A DNA stretch of 64,000 bases from Haematococcus lacustris (GCA_030144725.1 JASKMD010000002.1:856001-920000), one strand, 5' to 3'; counted from the first letter of the stretch, positions 33,739 through 45,700 are shown. A program made the numbers and translations. Notes: generated from the letters alone by a model not told the origin.

Positions 33739-36272
33739 CTACCGAATCTCCCCCGCCAACCCCTCTGGGAAGAAGCCTCCGCCCTCGTAAGGGCTAGCAG
33801 AATATAACACTGCCCTGACCTCTTCGACGCTACGCACGAAGCCCAAGCCGTTGTTATCACGCGGTGCCACCACAGGCAGGCCACACCGCCCGAACAAGCC
33901 GCAATCATGCGCGTCTTCGTGGTCCCCCATCGCGTCCATGTTATCCGCTTCAACATCATCCTCAACGCCAATTCGTGCCGGTGTTCGGCCACTGGCGGCC
34001 AGAGTAACCCGGCGACCCGCTCGGTTGTAGTCCTCATCCGTGTCGCACATCCCAACAAGTCCGCCGCAGCAATCAACGCCCTGGCCGTACATCGCGGACT
34101 GGTCAAACCGGCTCCGCAGCTTGGCAAACAAACTCGCCATCTGCCACGCACAAGGCAGAAGGTACTAGACACAAATCTCCACGCAAGAATGAAGCTTCTC
34201 TGGTGTCCTCCGCCAGGTCACACCGGCACCTCATGCTCCCTGCATGCTCAGCCCTTAGCCCATGGCGTTAAATGTAAAGCCCTAGGTTTCACTTAGCAAC
34301 GTTCCTTCCTTCCCTACAGTTCGCATGCATGCTCAGTCCACAATGCTCAAACCCCGATTCTCAACCTGTGATGTTGATGCCTGTACACGTCATCGTGCAT
34401 GGCTTGTAACAAGGAAGCGACAGTTGCTAATGGCCAACGAGACTGACTGTCGCAAGGTCACAGCTTTGGTCACAGCATTCCCTCGAGTGCCCACACTCAC
34501 CTCTGCCACAGTGACGTCACGGGGCCACAGCCTGCGGGTGGCCAAGGGGACCAGCATGCCCCGCACCGCCCCTGCATGGTACGCCTCCACGCTCAACAGC
34601 TGTGCCGCCAGCTGCTGCACCTCAGGTTCCGACCCTGACAGGGCCGCGACCAAACCCTGCGAGCGACAGGGCCAGGACCGCACGTGTACACCCTGCTCCT
34701 CCTCCTCCTCCTCCTTACCCTCCTCCTCACCCTCCTCCTCCTTACCCTCCTCCTCTGCTAGGGCTGTGACGCTGTCAATGCAAGGGTTTGAGGCTCGGGG
34801 CTCGGGGCCAGGGGCAGGAGCCAGGCAGGCATTGGCCACAAGCAGGAGCGGTGCAGTGCTGCCAGGGGGAGGGAGGGGGCCGGCCCATTCAGACCCTGTG
34901 CAGCGCCATGCTGCCTTTGCTGTGAGTGCAAACCCAGCGTTGCTATCAGTGCAGGTGACTCACTGTGTAGGCGCTAGGCTCAAGGTCCGCCAAGAAGAAG
35001 GCGGCCAGCAGGAACTCGATGTCACTGCGCTGCCACCGGCACACCAAGGAGCAAGGCAAGCAACATGCAGCATGTGGTGTTGCATGAACCATTTGCTGAG
35101 CATGCCATTCAATTCCTGGGCATGTGTGACTTCTGCTTCACAATCCTGCTTCCCAACTCTGCTTCATGACAGGTTTGTTACGCGAGATCTAAGCTCTACA
35201 ACTGAGGCCCCGGCGCCCAACTCCCTGACCTAGCGTAAGGGTCAAAGGGCGGGGCCAGGCTGCGGCCATGGCGCCACAGCTGCGAGGCCAACTCCGCCCC
35301 CTCCCTGAAGGGCGTGGTCAGGTCCAGCAGAGGCATGGCCACTGCAGCATCCCCTGCAGCCACAGCAGGCACCAGACCTTGTTGTCATCCCGTGTCATCT
35401 GCTCCGCAGCACATGCAATGCAATGCCCTGTCATCCCACAAGGCCCTGTCATCTTGTGTCATCAATACATACGATGCGATGCAATGCAAGGCATGTCAGC
35501 TGTGTGCCAGGCATGGTCAGGGTCTAGCTTATCATGGGACCAAGATCCACTGGACAATGGATGTACAGCAGGCACCACTTCACATCCACCATGTGAGCAC
35601 ATGGGATCTTCCACTCCACAACCTCCCCACCCTCCATTCTCCACAATCCTTGTTACTCTTTCTGCAACTCCTTTTGTTGCTTGCATACGCTGAACAGCGC
35701 TGAGCAGGGCTGGTCAACCCACCCAGGGCGTTGCGCAGCAGCCGCACATGGGCGATCTCGTCGGCTGCCACTGCTGCCGCCATTTTCTGCGTGCATGCAC
35801 AACAGCAGCATTCAAATCTGACCCACCACGGAAATGGTGGTAACTACACAATATTTTTGGAGCAGCTGTCATGGCAAACCGGTAGTGGCACCCCGCAAGC
35901 CCCCACAGGCCCCATGCAGCAGCCAGGCAGCCACACAGCCAGCAGCCTCGGAGCCCGAGCCCAGCACTCCCCGCCAGCCAAGCGCACCAGATGCACCAAG
36001 GCTGACCAGGCGGCTGAGCCCACCCAACCCACCCAGCCCACCAAGGGCACAGGCGAGGGAAGGGGCAAGGCTGCTGAAGCCAAGCCCGCACTACAGCCAG
36101 GCAGGTGGGTAGACAGGCATTGCAACTCATCACTGAACATGCAGCAGATTGGGGAGAGCAGGTGGCGCCCACTGGAGCTGTGTTACTGGCCAGAGCAGGG
36201 GAAGCTGCCAGCCAAGGGCAAGGAGTACCCAAGCCTGGGCTACAAGCGGCTGCGAGACAAGCCACCCAAGGC

Positions 36273-36305
<33 letters not shown>

Positions 36306-37099
36306 AGCTGTGGCACAGTAGTGTGTGCTTCCCCTTTGTTGAGCTGTTATAATCAGCGCATGTTTTCATGCCAACCCTACACCATAGCCCTCGCGGTCAG
36401 GCAATAGTGTAGGTGGTAGGCACTCATGCACCATGTCCATGTGCATTGGGTATACTCCACACAGCCCATTAACACCATTTGAATCGGGCCACTAGCGGTC
36501 CCTAGTATTCCCGCTAGTGGCCGCTAGTGGCCACTTGTCACATCCATGAGCGTGACTGTACGGAATGCGTGACATGGGCTAGCCATGCAAGCATGACAGT
36601 TGGTGGTATCACGGTAGATGGTGATTGGTGTATGATGGTTGATGTGACCTGGCTACTGTGGGTGGGTTTGTGTGTGTATCCTGCGACTTGCATAACAGTT
36701 CTGACATGGTTGCATGGGGGTTTGGGTATTTGTAGTGGTCCGGCTCCAATGGAGGCCCTCATGAGGGACAAGGGGGCTGCATGCATATAGTGTAGAAAGG
36801 TTGTGGGATAACGGTCCTGACACTGATGTCCCCACCTGCACGGGCCCTGTCAGCTTAGCCTTGCGGGCACCTCGCGGCGGAGGCCCGCCCCCAGTCAGTT
36901 TTGACGGGAGGCCGTGTCCCCAAGCCGCGTAGCTGAAAAATGTCGCGGCAAGGTATTCCTGGTTTAACGCGAACACCAGCAGGTCCGTTGTGGAGTAGTT
37001 GCCGTGGCCAATCGTGGCCAAGGACTGTGATGACGAGGCCTCCAAGCGTGGCGCGGCCCCCATCAGCATACATACGACCAGGAGCCCGCAGCGCCGCAT
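33739..37099 (-). CDS. Desiccation-related PCC13-62-like protein with ferritin-like fold, secreted
   Basis: Six exons give 356 residues: 36836-37099, 35723-35786, 35230-35353, 34964-35024, 34501-34656 and 33739-34140. A signal peptide is evident (MRRCGLLVVCMLMGAAPRLEA). The body follows plant desiccation-related proteins: TDLLVFALNQEYLAATFFSY, a GLPSKLTGGGPPPRGARKA loop, AADEIAHVRLLRNALG, PLLDLTTPFREG, LAPPFDPYA, DIEFLLAAFFLADLEPSAYT, LLSVEAYHAGAVRGML, WPRDVTVAE, and the closing NNGLGFVRSVEEVRAVLY with GGFFPEGLAGEI. E48, E98-x-x-H101 and E195-x-x-H198 occupy the positions of ferritin-type metal ligands. Exon 6 carries a family-unusual insert (about residues 235-310, rich in D, G and E). Intron 1 contains a plus-strand repeat-family ORF. 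The protein is probably extracellular or vacuolar; its role in stress protection is inferred from the family name only. Confidence 0.88.
35880..36321 (+). pseudogene. 3' fragment of a Fanzor/TnpB-like repeat-family ORF, inside a host intron
   Basis: This lies in intron 1 of the desiccation-related gene, on the opposite strand. The frame ending at TAG 36319-36321 reads a Lys/Pro/Thr-rich linker, then GRWVDRHCNSSLNMQQIGES, RWRPLELCYWPEQ, LPAKGKEYPSLGYKRLRDK, PPKA, a Q run and PAVAQ. It is closely similar to the end of the ORF at 40.9 kb, so they belong to one dispersed family. In the RuvC-III-like motif the expected D-R-D is D-R-H. The upstream part of the gene is missing or out of frame. Confidence 0.6.
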
Positions 37100-37211
37100 T
37101 CTCTCTTTTCTATGTGGTGATACACGGCTGCGGTGTGTCGTCTTTGCCGGATTATTACATCCGGGGTTACACTTTTGGTGTTTGGTACAGTTTAGGAGTG
37201 GCCTTCTGTGT
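37100..37211. promoter_or_regulatory. Head-to-head intergenic region, candidate bidirectional promoter
   Basis: Only 112 bases separate the ATG of the desiccation-related gene (minus) from the first ATG of the single-TM protein gene (plus). Both 5' UTRs and core promoters must fit here or overlap the opposing gene. No TATA box is obvious. Confidence 0.5.
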
Positions 37212-38621
37212 ATGATGGCTCCTGCCAACGACAGCCGTCTACCATCTGCGTCTGGTAACTCAAACACCAAGGCAAATGCTGCGGGGAGTGGTTTGCCACG
37301 GGCACCCTCGCCTGAGCTGCCTAATCAAGGTGGCAAGCTTTCCGCCTGGTAAGCTGCCGCTGTTAGCTCTTGAGCTGTCGTCTCATTTGCATATCTGCGC
37401 CTTGCTGTGTGGCAGCAGTGGCGGTAGAAGCAGTGTCGCTGGGTGCGCAGGGGTGCCGGTATCACTAGTTTGAAACCGTCCAAGATTGCCCAGCCGCCCA
37501 GTCCGCGCGGAGTGCCAGTTGCCAGTCCGCGATCCTCGCAGCTCAGCTGCCTGTCTGCAAAGCCCAGCAAGCCTGAGAACGCACAGCACGCCGCTGAGAA
37601 TGCGTCTACATTGGAAGCTGGCAGTTGTGGAAGCAGCAGCCACCAAGGCAGCACGCTGCTGGGCGACAACAACCCATCAGCACACGAAGGCACCGCTGAT
37701 TCGCAGCCGGCAACCTCAGCTGCCGGGGAAGCCACTCTGATCCCTAGCTCGGCCTTGCAAGTTCAGCCTTGCAACGTTCCACAGGCTGCTAGCCAGCCGG
37801 CACTGCCTAGCCAGCCCTCTAGCAGTGCAATGGAGGGGCAGGGGCAGGGGCAGGGGCAGGGGGAGGCACACCCTCTGAGCAGGCTCGACCCTGGGCCAGC
37901 TCGTGGGCTGCCTCTTGATGAACTTGCAGCCATCTTGGAAGGCAGTGTGGTGGCAGGGGCTGGAAGCAAGGCCCTGACAGCAGCGGGTGCAAAGGGTGCC
38001 GACTCCAGACAAGCTGCCAAGGGCACCAGCCCAGCGCAGGAGCCGGTGCTGCTGGTGCAGGCGTCACTGCAGCAGATGCACCGCTTCCTGCGCACCCCCG
38101 CAGAGCAGCAGGTGTGGCTCGCCCCCTCCACCCCCACTCTGCTCTCAACCCTCAACTGCCCTGGCCCTCTCGAGTAACAGCAGCACCTCTGCATTAGTGG
38201 TGATGCCCGCCCCTGCCCCTGCCCCCGCCCCGGCCCCACGCATGCACTCAGGCAGCTGCTCCTCCCTCTCCCAGTCTATCCTGGCCTCATGGCGTCTTGC
38301 CTCTATGGCTGTGTCTCACACCACACCTTGCATCACGTCACACCTCACGCCTGAGCCTCACACCACACCTTGCATCACACCTTGCCTTGACGGCTGCAGG
38401 CCCTGCTGCAGCTGGTGGGCGCTGTGGCTGCTGCGGCAGTGGAGCGCCATTGCCAGGTGCAGCAGCGCAGGCGGCGGAGCGGAGGGGTGCTGCCGGGCTG
38501 GGCCATCAGCTGCAGCCTGCTGGCGCTGGCCCTGTCATGTGGCAGCATACTGCTCGCAGCCTGGGTGCTGTTTCAGCTGTGGGATGCAGCAGTGCTGCCG
38601 CTGCCGCAGCCGCAGCTGTAG
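37212..38621 (+). CDS. Unrecognised protein with one C-terminal transmembrane segment
   Basis: Three exons give 339 residues: 37212-37348, 37451-38111 and 38400-38621 (TAG). A second ATG at 37215 directly follows the first. The N-terminal two thirds are Ser/Pro/Ala/Gln-rich and probably disordered (LKPSKIAQPPSPRGVPVA, a short GQGQGQG run). An ordered-looking stretch follows (GLPLDELAAILEGSVVAG, VLLVQASLQQMHRFLRTPAE, ALLQLVGAVAAAAVERH). Then comes RRRRSGG and one hydrophobic segment, about residues 301-325 (WAISCSLLALALSCGSILLA), with a short tail. Such a layout fits a tail-anchored or single-pass membrane protein with the basic patch on the cytosolic side. No family is recognised. Confidence 0.7.
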
Positions 38622-38682
38622 CGCAGGGTCACTGCCACCAGGCACTACCCTCATCAACCCAGGCCATGGGGAGGAAGTGTGG

Positions 38683-38970
38683 ACTGTGCCCAAGGATGCC
38701 CAAGTACAGGGCTGTCTTTGAGGAAATGACAGTCTTGACCTTCATGGGGTGGGTAGGTGGGTGGGCCTCTTAGTTTAATAATATGGAATGGGAAATGTGG
38801 GACGTGCCTCAGAGTGTCAAATCACAGCATTGTGTTTGGAGAAAATGACAGGTAGGTGGGTGGGTGGGGACTGTGCCCTAGAATGTCGAAGCACAGGACT
38901 GTTCAAAGCTTTGGAGACATGGACAGTTTTGACCTTGATGGGGAGGGTGGGTGGGTGGGTGGGTGGTCAG
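38683..38970. repeat. Three degenerate tandem copies of a roughly 90-bp unit
   Basis: The shared pattern is actgtgccc(t/a)a.(g/a)atg...aagcacagg...gacagt.ttgacctt.atgggg, followed by ggtgggtgggtgg. It lies just past the stop of the single-TM gene. No coding or structural role is seen. Confidence 0.65.
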
Positions 38971-39672
38971 GTGGGCGGTTAGCTAGGGGCATGGATGTCA
39001 TCAGTAGATCAGAGGCATTCAGCAGCACCTTCGGCCTACCTCAGGCACCCTGCAGACCTCAGCAATGACACACAAGGACGGCCTGACATGATCCTTGTAT
39101 GCGCCATGTGTGTGAGGAGCAGCATCCTCAGCCTAAACTAGACTTTGTGAGTGACATGTGTGTGAGAAATACCCTCATCAACTCATGGCATTGGCTAGCA
39201 TGGCATTGCTGCATTGCTGCATGGCAATGTAGGCTCAGGCTGCAGGCTCCTCAGCAGCATAAGGCATGCCATTGACAAATGGTCCAGCCATCACATTAGA
39301 CCTCAGCCTCAGAGCCTAGGATTGAGTGAGTGTTGGCCCCTGCAATTTACGTACTGTCAGCTGGCTGGCAGCAGCAGCAGCATTACCACCATGGTAGCAC
39401 ATGGCATCATCGCCCTCAATCAGGCAGCATGGGGTTGTCGCTGCCATGTGCATGCCCTTCACGATCACCAGATATAACCTGTTAAGCCATGGGTCTGTGG
39501 TCCGTCCTGATCTAGTCCTTGGTCAGTAAGAACTGAATGGTCAGGCCTGACCGAAGTGAAGCTTGAGGAACCAGTGTCAGCAATTTTGTCTGTTTGGTGG
39601 CTTTGTAAATCTGTAATGCACATCACATCCGCCCCACTCCGGTAGCCGGCCCTCGGGTTGGACGGCGACCTG
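38971..39672. other. Intergenic, containing one of two 18-bp direct repeats
   Basis: The sequence ttcacgatcaccagatat occurs at 39458-39475 and again at 41954-41971, so it brackets the Fanzor-like ORF. Otherwise no feature is supported. Confidence 0.5.
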
Positions 39673-40968
39673 ATGCATGCAGGTGCCAGTGGCAGTGGGC
39701 AGCAAGTCCAGGGGCAGGGGCAGGCTGCCAAGGTAGTGATTGCAGAGCGGCGCCAGGTCATCAAGGCTGGCCTGCGTGGCCTTGTGAAGGCAGCCCTGCC
39801 TGATTTCAGCCCAGCTCAAGTCGACGCCATTGTGGCTGAGATTAACAAACGCATGACCATGGGCAGCAAGCAATGCTGCCTAACAGCAGTCCTGTGCCTG
39901 TCCTTGCTGCTCCAGTCCTTCCTGGGCCAGCCCAGTCCAGCCCAGCCCCCTCGAGACTTCCCAGCAGCAGGTCCAGCCCCAGGCCCCCCTCCCCCACCTG
40001 ACCCAGCCTGCCCTCCATATGCCCACACCCGCCTTGCCACACGCAGCTCCCCCCGCACAGCAGCTGCCCCAGCCCAGCTGCCTCCCCCTGTGCAGCTAGA
40101 TATCTGGGACCCACAGCTGCTGGTACAGATAAAGAATGCCATGGAGCCGCTCACAAATGCCACCGTGCTTGAGCACATGATGCGTGGGCCCCACCACCGC
40201 AACATCAGGCTGCTGCCCGGTGAGGTGGCTGTCTTTGAGCAGCCCAGCAGCGCTTGGCCCGTGGCCATCCCAGCCCAGCCTAGCAGGCCCAGCACTGATC
40301 CCAGACCTGACAGGCTTGTGATCGTGGACGAGTTCCGCACCACCCGTGTCAGCTCCGCCAGCCTTGTGAGCTGCACCTGCCGCCTGACCAGCCTAGGCCC
40401 GCAGACTGGGTACCCCCAGCAGGCCAGGTCAACCACCGGCTGTTGCGCCCAGCCTGGAGCCTGCGACATGCTAAGTGTGTGCGGGGCCTGAAGTGGTGCC
40501 ATCAGGTGCCTCCCAACCCCCCTCCCCCTCCCCCAGCTCCGCACCACCCTGCCCCTGCCCAGGAGCCACCTCCCCCTGCCCAGGGCCCCCCCTGCCCCTC
40601 CCCCAGCCCAGGCCCAACCCCCACCCCCTCCCCCTGCCCAGGCACCCCCTCCACCTCCTCCAGCACAGGACCAACCGGCTGCCCAGCCCCCACCTGGGCC
40701 AGTGCCACGACCCCAGGCCCCCCCATGGGGCAGGTGGCTGGACCGGGACACCAACCCTTGCCTCAACTTCCAGCGCATTGGGGAGAGCAAGCAGCGCCCC
40801 CTGGAGCTGTGCCGCTGGGATGACCTGGAGGCTCTGCCCCCCATTGGCAAGGAGTACCAGCAGGGCTACAAGCGGCTCAATGACCGGCTGCCAAAGGTAA
40901 AGCAGAGGCTGCACCGGGCTGCTGAGTACCGGCGGGGCATTGATGGCCGGGCCCGCAACAATGCATAG
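39673..40968 (+). pseudogene. Fanzor/TnpB-like repeat-family ORF, apparently degenerate
   Basis: A frame from ATG 39673 reads a Q/G-rich start, then VVIAERRQVIKAGLRGLVKA, ALPDFSPAQVDAIVAEINKR, a Pro-rich linker, and ends in DRLVIVDEFRTTRVSSAS before a stop at 40489-40491. A second frame carries WVPPAGQVNHRLLRPAWS and RHAKCVRGLKWCHQ (40405-40505). A third, after a Pro-rich linker, carries GRWLDRDTNPCLNFQRIGES, KQRPLELCRW, LPPIGKEYQQGYKRLNDRLP and KVKQRLHRAAEYRRGIDGRA, to TAG at 40966-40968. VDEFRT(T/S)..SS and DRDxNxxLN sit where TnpB and Fanzor have the DEYxTS zinc-ribbon start and the RuvC-III Asp motif. RuvC-I and II were not found, and the frames differ, so a decayed or spliced copy is likely. 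The assignment rests on motif similarity only. Confidence 0.5.
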
Positions 40969-42749
40969 GCCCTAGTGGTTTGCACAGGCTGTTAGCCTTA
41001 CAAAGCATTAAGCTGTTAGTTTTGATGAGGTGCCCAGTGGTCAAGGGGGATTAGCCCCAGGAAAGAGTGCCACCGGAATGGGGTTGGTAGTCATCAAGGG
41101 TGCGACCGAGGATGCTACAACTTGTTTGTAGTAGCTGAGTGAGATTACCCACAGACAGACATGTTGTTCCTTGTTGAATAAGTTTTGTTTGTCTGTCAGC
41201 TGGCTGATATGGCTGCTTAGCCTTCAGCTCATCAGCAACTTGGCCACCATAACATGCACTTGAAGGGCAAGGGTAGCTGACATATACTCAAGTCAACCAT
41301 GCGGTCCATGCGTCGCCATGCTTAGTGGTTGTGTAGCAATGGCTTGATAGGCCACACAGCAGGGAGGGAGGCTGACATTCCAACAGTGGCATGCCAATGA
41401 TGACGACGGATGGTGGTTCATGTCCAACCTGCTGGCATGTGCATGTGGTGCTATGGCGCTGCGTTACTAACGATGTGTTCAACGACACTCATGGCATGCA
41501 TGCCGTTGTATTAAGGTTCGCCTTGTCTGAGCTGGACAGCTTACGTTCATGGCTGTGGCGTGCAGTACGCGAAGACAGCGACAACATGCTGCATGTCTTA
41601 GCGCCGCATGCCTAGAGTGGTAAGAAGTACAGCGGATGAGGAATACACGCAGCCAATTGGCCAGTCCATGCAGCAAGGCGCGCCCGCCGGTTTTCATGCT
41701 TGTGTGGACACGACCGAAGCGATGGTGGACAACTCTGCGCTTCGCGCTGCTTTACACTGCGTACTGCTTCACATGCAGAGTGGGTCGCCAATGTTCACCA
41801 ATGCCCATGTCGCCGACAGGCAAGGCCAAGCAGCCATAGCCGACCGCCGACCGGCACGGTGCAGCAACCCACCACTGTCTAACGCTTCAACATCACAACG
41901 AATCAACCACAAACACACTACAAAAATCCAACACGGGGGTGTGAAGCGCGCTTTTCACGATCACCAGATATCCATCATGCCCGCCACCAGACACAATAGC
42001 TTGGCCACCATGCCTGAGACAGGCACCCCAGAGCCCACCCGCAGCACCACAGCAGATGCGGACACACCAGGTCCTCCCCTGTCCTCAGCACTGTACTGCC
42101 CTAGTGAGCGGGACCCCAGCTGCAGCACATACTGCGCACCCACACCCATTATGCACTCGCAACACGAAGCACCGCACCCAGTAGCCTGGCAGCAGGCTGG
42201 CAGCTCCGCTCCTAGCCTGGCAGCAGGACCCTAAGCCTGACAGCAGGCTACGGCAGCACACAGCGGTAGTGCACACACGCCCAGTAGGCTGCCAGATCCG
42301 CTCCTGCGCCGCCTTCCATCTGTGAACGAGTTTGTGTGCTAACATTAGGCTGCCTGTGACATCCAGTGAGGTGCAGCAGTGCAGTTGCTTTGTGACCACA
42401 GAACACGGTGGCTGCAGGCAGGGCTCCCCCCTCTGCAGATGTTGAACCAGGATCTGAATGATTGTCAGTTTTGAAATGCTCTGGTGGCGCCCAGCTTGCA
42501 TGGGCCAGCATGCATGAGCCAGGTGCAGCATCTCCCCTGTACCCTGCCCTGGTGGCGCCCTGCCTCAGCCCTGCCTCTGCCCTGCACGCTGCCCTGGGCA
42601 CCTCTATGGCTGGCAGTGACATGTGTGACATCGAGGCGTAGCAGGTGGCGTGCTGGCAGGCCGCAGCCACCGCCGCCGCTGCCACCTTAAGCACCTTCCT
42701 GTGTACTGCCTGTGCTGGCACTGCAGGCTGCTCCACAGCCTGCTGAGCA
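40969..42749. other. Flank of the Fanzor-like ORF; no gene supported
   Basis: The first 250 bases after the stop would be the place for a guide-type RNA if the element followed the TnpB/Fanzor layout, but I see no proof of one. A 208-codon plus-strand frame at 41608-42234 is Ser/Thr/His-rich and unlike the surrounding genes. The second 18-bp direct repeat (41954-41971) lies inside it. I do not call it a gene. Confidence 0.35.
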
Positions 42750-45700
42750 CTATGGGGCCACGACAGGGGCAGAGGGGAGTGGCAGCGCAGCAGCTTGGAG
42801 CGCATTGTCTAGCCGGGCCCCATCTGGCAGCAGGCCCATGCTCTCCATGATGACTGCAGCAGCAGGGGCAGCAGCAGCAGCAGGGGCAGCAGCAGCAGCA
42901 GCAGCAGCAGGAGAGAGGATGATGATAAGGATGGGCCATAGCAGCAGCAGGAGAGAAGATAACGGAGTAAGGGCAGCAGCAGTGGGTCACAGCCAAAGCT
43001 TCCATCAAGGCCGCTGCATGAAGGACCTGCTACACCTGTCTACCTGTCTACCGCCCTCCTTCCGTCCCTCCCTCCCAACGGCCACCAGTCCCAACGCATG
43101 CACTAGAAGGACCTAGCAGCACCAGGGCAGCACCAGGGCTGTATGCGACAGCCTAGCAGCACCAGGACCTGCCAAGTACGGTATCCATGGCCCAGACCCC
43201 ACCTGGCACACCCTGTCCAGCGGGCCCCCACCCGCCCAGCTGGCCCACCCACCACACCCGCGCCGCCCTCCCCCTTCACCCGCCCAGCCGGCCCGCCCCC
43301 CTCACCCTGGCGGACCCCTGCCTTGCTTTGCTCATCCAGGTCATCCTTCAGCGTGCTCATCACGTCCAGCTGGATGCGGTTGCAGATGACGTCCAGGGGC
43401 AGGATGCTGCGTGACACCAGCACAGCCCCACACAGCCAGTCAGCCGGTCAGTCAGGCTGATTGTCAGGTGTGACCCTGGAGTGGTGGGTGTGACCCCTGG
43501 GTGGGAAGGTGTGACACATGCATGAGGAGGTGCGACGCTGGTGAGGTACAGGTGCAGATGGGGTGTGATGTAGTGGTGATGGCGGCCTTAAGGGACCAGG
43601 GTGGTGTGGTGTGGTGTGGTGTGGTGTGGTGTGGTGTGGTGTGGTGTGGTGTGGTGTGGTGTGGTGTGGTGTGGTGTGGTGTGGTGTGGTGTGGTGTGGT
43701 GTGGTGTGGTGTGGTGTGGTGTGGTGTGGTGTACCAGGTGCAGGCCCCTGCAGGCACCCACCCAAAGGGCTCCTCGCACTGCACCCCGATCTCCTTGATG
43801 CCTGCCAGCACAGCCGTGGTGGCCAGCACCACGGGGATGGTCCATGGTCCCAGGCTGCCGTACAGGGAGAAGGGCAGCAGGCTGAGCCACAGCACCAGGA
43901 AGCGGGCCGTGTGGCTGCGAGTGGGGAAAGCCAGGGGCAGCCAGCTGATGGCAGGGCGGGAGGGGGAGGCTGGGCAGGGCATGCAGCCGACTGTGGCACC
44001 GAGGGGGTTAGGGAAGGGCAGGGAAGGAGTGCAAGGAAAGGAAATGAGAAAGGAAAGGAAAGCGCAGGGAAGGAGTGCAAGGAAAGGAAATGAGAAAGGA
44101 AAGGAAAGCTATGGGAAGGAGTGCAAGGAAAGGGGGGTGGGTCGAAGGCAGCAGTGGGATGAGTGCCGTGCTCTAGATGTGTAAGCAGGGTTGGGGCAGG
44201 CAAGGCCAAGGTCAGGGTCATGGCAGGCAAGGCAAGCAGCTGGCTGTGGCGCAATGGCAGGGGAGGGGCAGGGGAAAGAGCACCGCCTTGTTGCAGGCCA
44301 CTGGTGTTACGGACAGGGGAGTAACATGACCGCCGTGCATGCAGCGAAGCTGTTGCTGCCGCTCCAGCCCACTGCCCTCCTGCCTCTGTCTTCTTGCTAC
44401 AGCTGTTTTCACATCCACGGCTACAGTTACACCCCCTTGCTGCTGCTCCCCTCATTGCTGCTGCGCCACCCAGCCTTTGCCACTGCTGCTGCTGCTCCCA
44501 GCCCAGCTCAGTGGCTGGCGCTGCGGCAGCTCACCGAGTGTATGAGAGAGGGATGGGCGCCCGCAGCAGCCGCTCACAGCCCCCAAGCACGTCGTGGAAA
44601 AAGGTCAGCTCCTGGCTCATCTGCATCTGATGAATAGGGCTCATGTCCACATTCTGAATGACCTGCAGGCAGGTTAAGGATTGCCAGAGCGGCAAAGATG
44701 CCGACATAAGCAGCAGCAGCAGCACCACCTGCATCAGAGCACCCCTCCTCCCCTCTCTACAGTCTCCCCCTGCCACTCCCCATACCCATAGCCCCATAAC
44801 TACCCCACCCCACTCACGCCCCACCTCCCTTAACCCTCGTCTCCCTGTCCCCCTCCCGGCCTCCCCTCCTCCCCCCCCCTCTCCCCCCTTCTCCCTCCTC
44901 ACTTCCCTTTGACTCCTTCTCCCCCATTAACCTCGTCTGTCCATCCTTGCTTCCCTGCACCCCACTCCTTCCCTCGCACCCGCCCCCTGCATATGTAGGG
45001 TTAACCCTCACCCTCATCCTCACCCTGCCCCAGCCATCCCTGCCCCAGCCATCCCTGCCCCCGCACCTGCCCCAGTGCATGTATTGCCCTGACCGGCCGG
45101 TGAGGTGCCGCCTTCAGGTACTCCAGCTCCCTGGGCGTGAGGATGCCGCCCAGCTCACTCTCCAGGGTGACCTCTGGCTGGAAGTGGATGCGCAGGGCGC
45201 GGGCAAACGCCACCATCCAGCGGGCCAGCGCCTGGCGGGCGGCAAGATCCTCCGTCGGGAACAGCGTTGCACCCTGCGCCAACACCACCAGCAGCCAGGC
45301 CTGGGGGTTGTCACCACCAACACCACCACCACCACCACCACCACCACCACCATTGTTACATGACATTGCCCGGTGTGTAGCCCAAATAGGCACCGCCGGC
45401 GTTGCTGCAGGCCTGGGCGTGGGTCAGGGTGGTGCAGGAGGGCTGGGATGGGTGGGGGTGGGGGCCAGTGTGGGAGCAGCAGCAGGGCATGGGGGGAGCA
45501 GGAGAAGGACCCAGGCAGCAGTGGGGCCCCCTCCCCTCCCCTCCCCTCCCCTCCCCTCCCCTCCCCTCCCCTCCCCTCCCCTCCCCTCCCCTCCCCTCCC
45601 CTCCCCTCCCCTCCCCTCCCCTCCCCTCCCCTCCCCTCCCCTCCCCTCCCCTCCCCTCGCTTCTCCCCCCGCTGCTCCCCCCCGCTGCTCCCTGGCACCT

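Noticed and set aside
34325..35233. 302-codon plus-strand frame
   Set aside because: It overlaps exons of the minus-strand desiccation-related gene and is a shadow of that coding sequence plus introns.
41608..42234. 208-codon plus-strand frame
   Set aside because: Odd composition, no recognisable motif, and it includes an 18-bp repeat that may be an insertion border; too weak to call.
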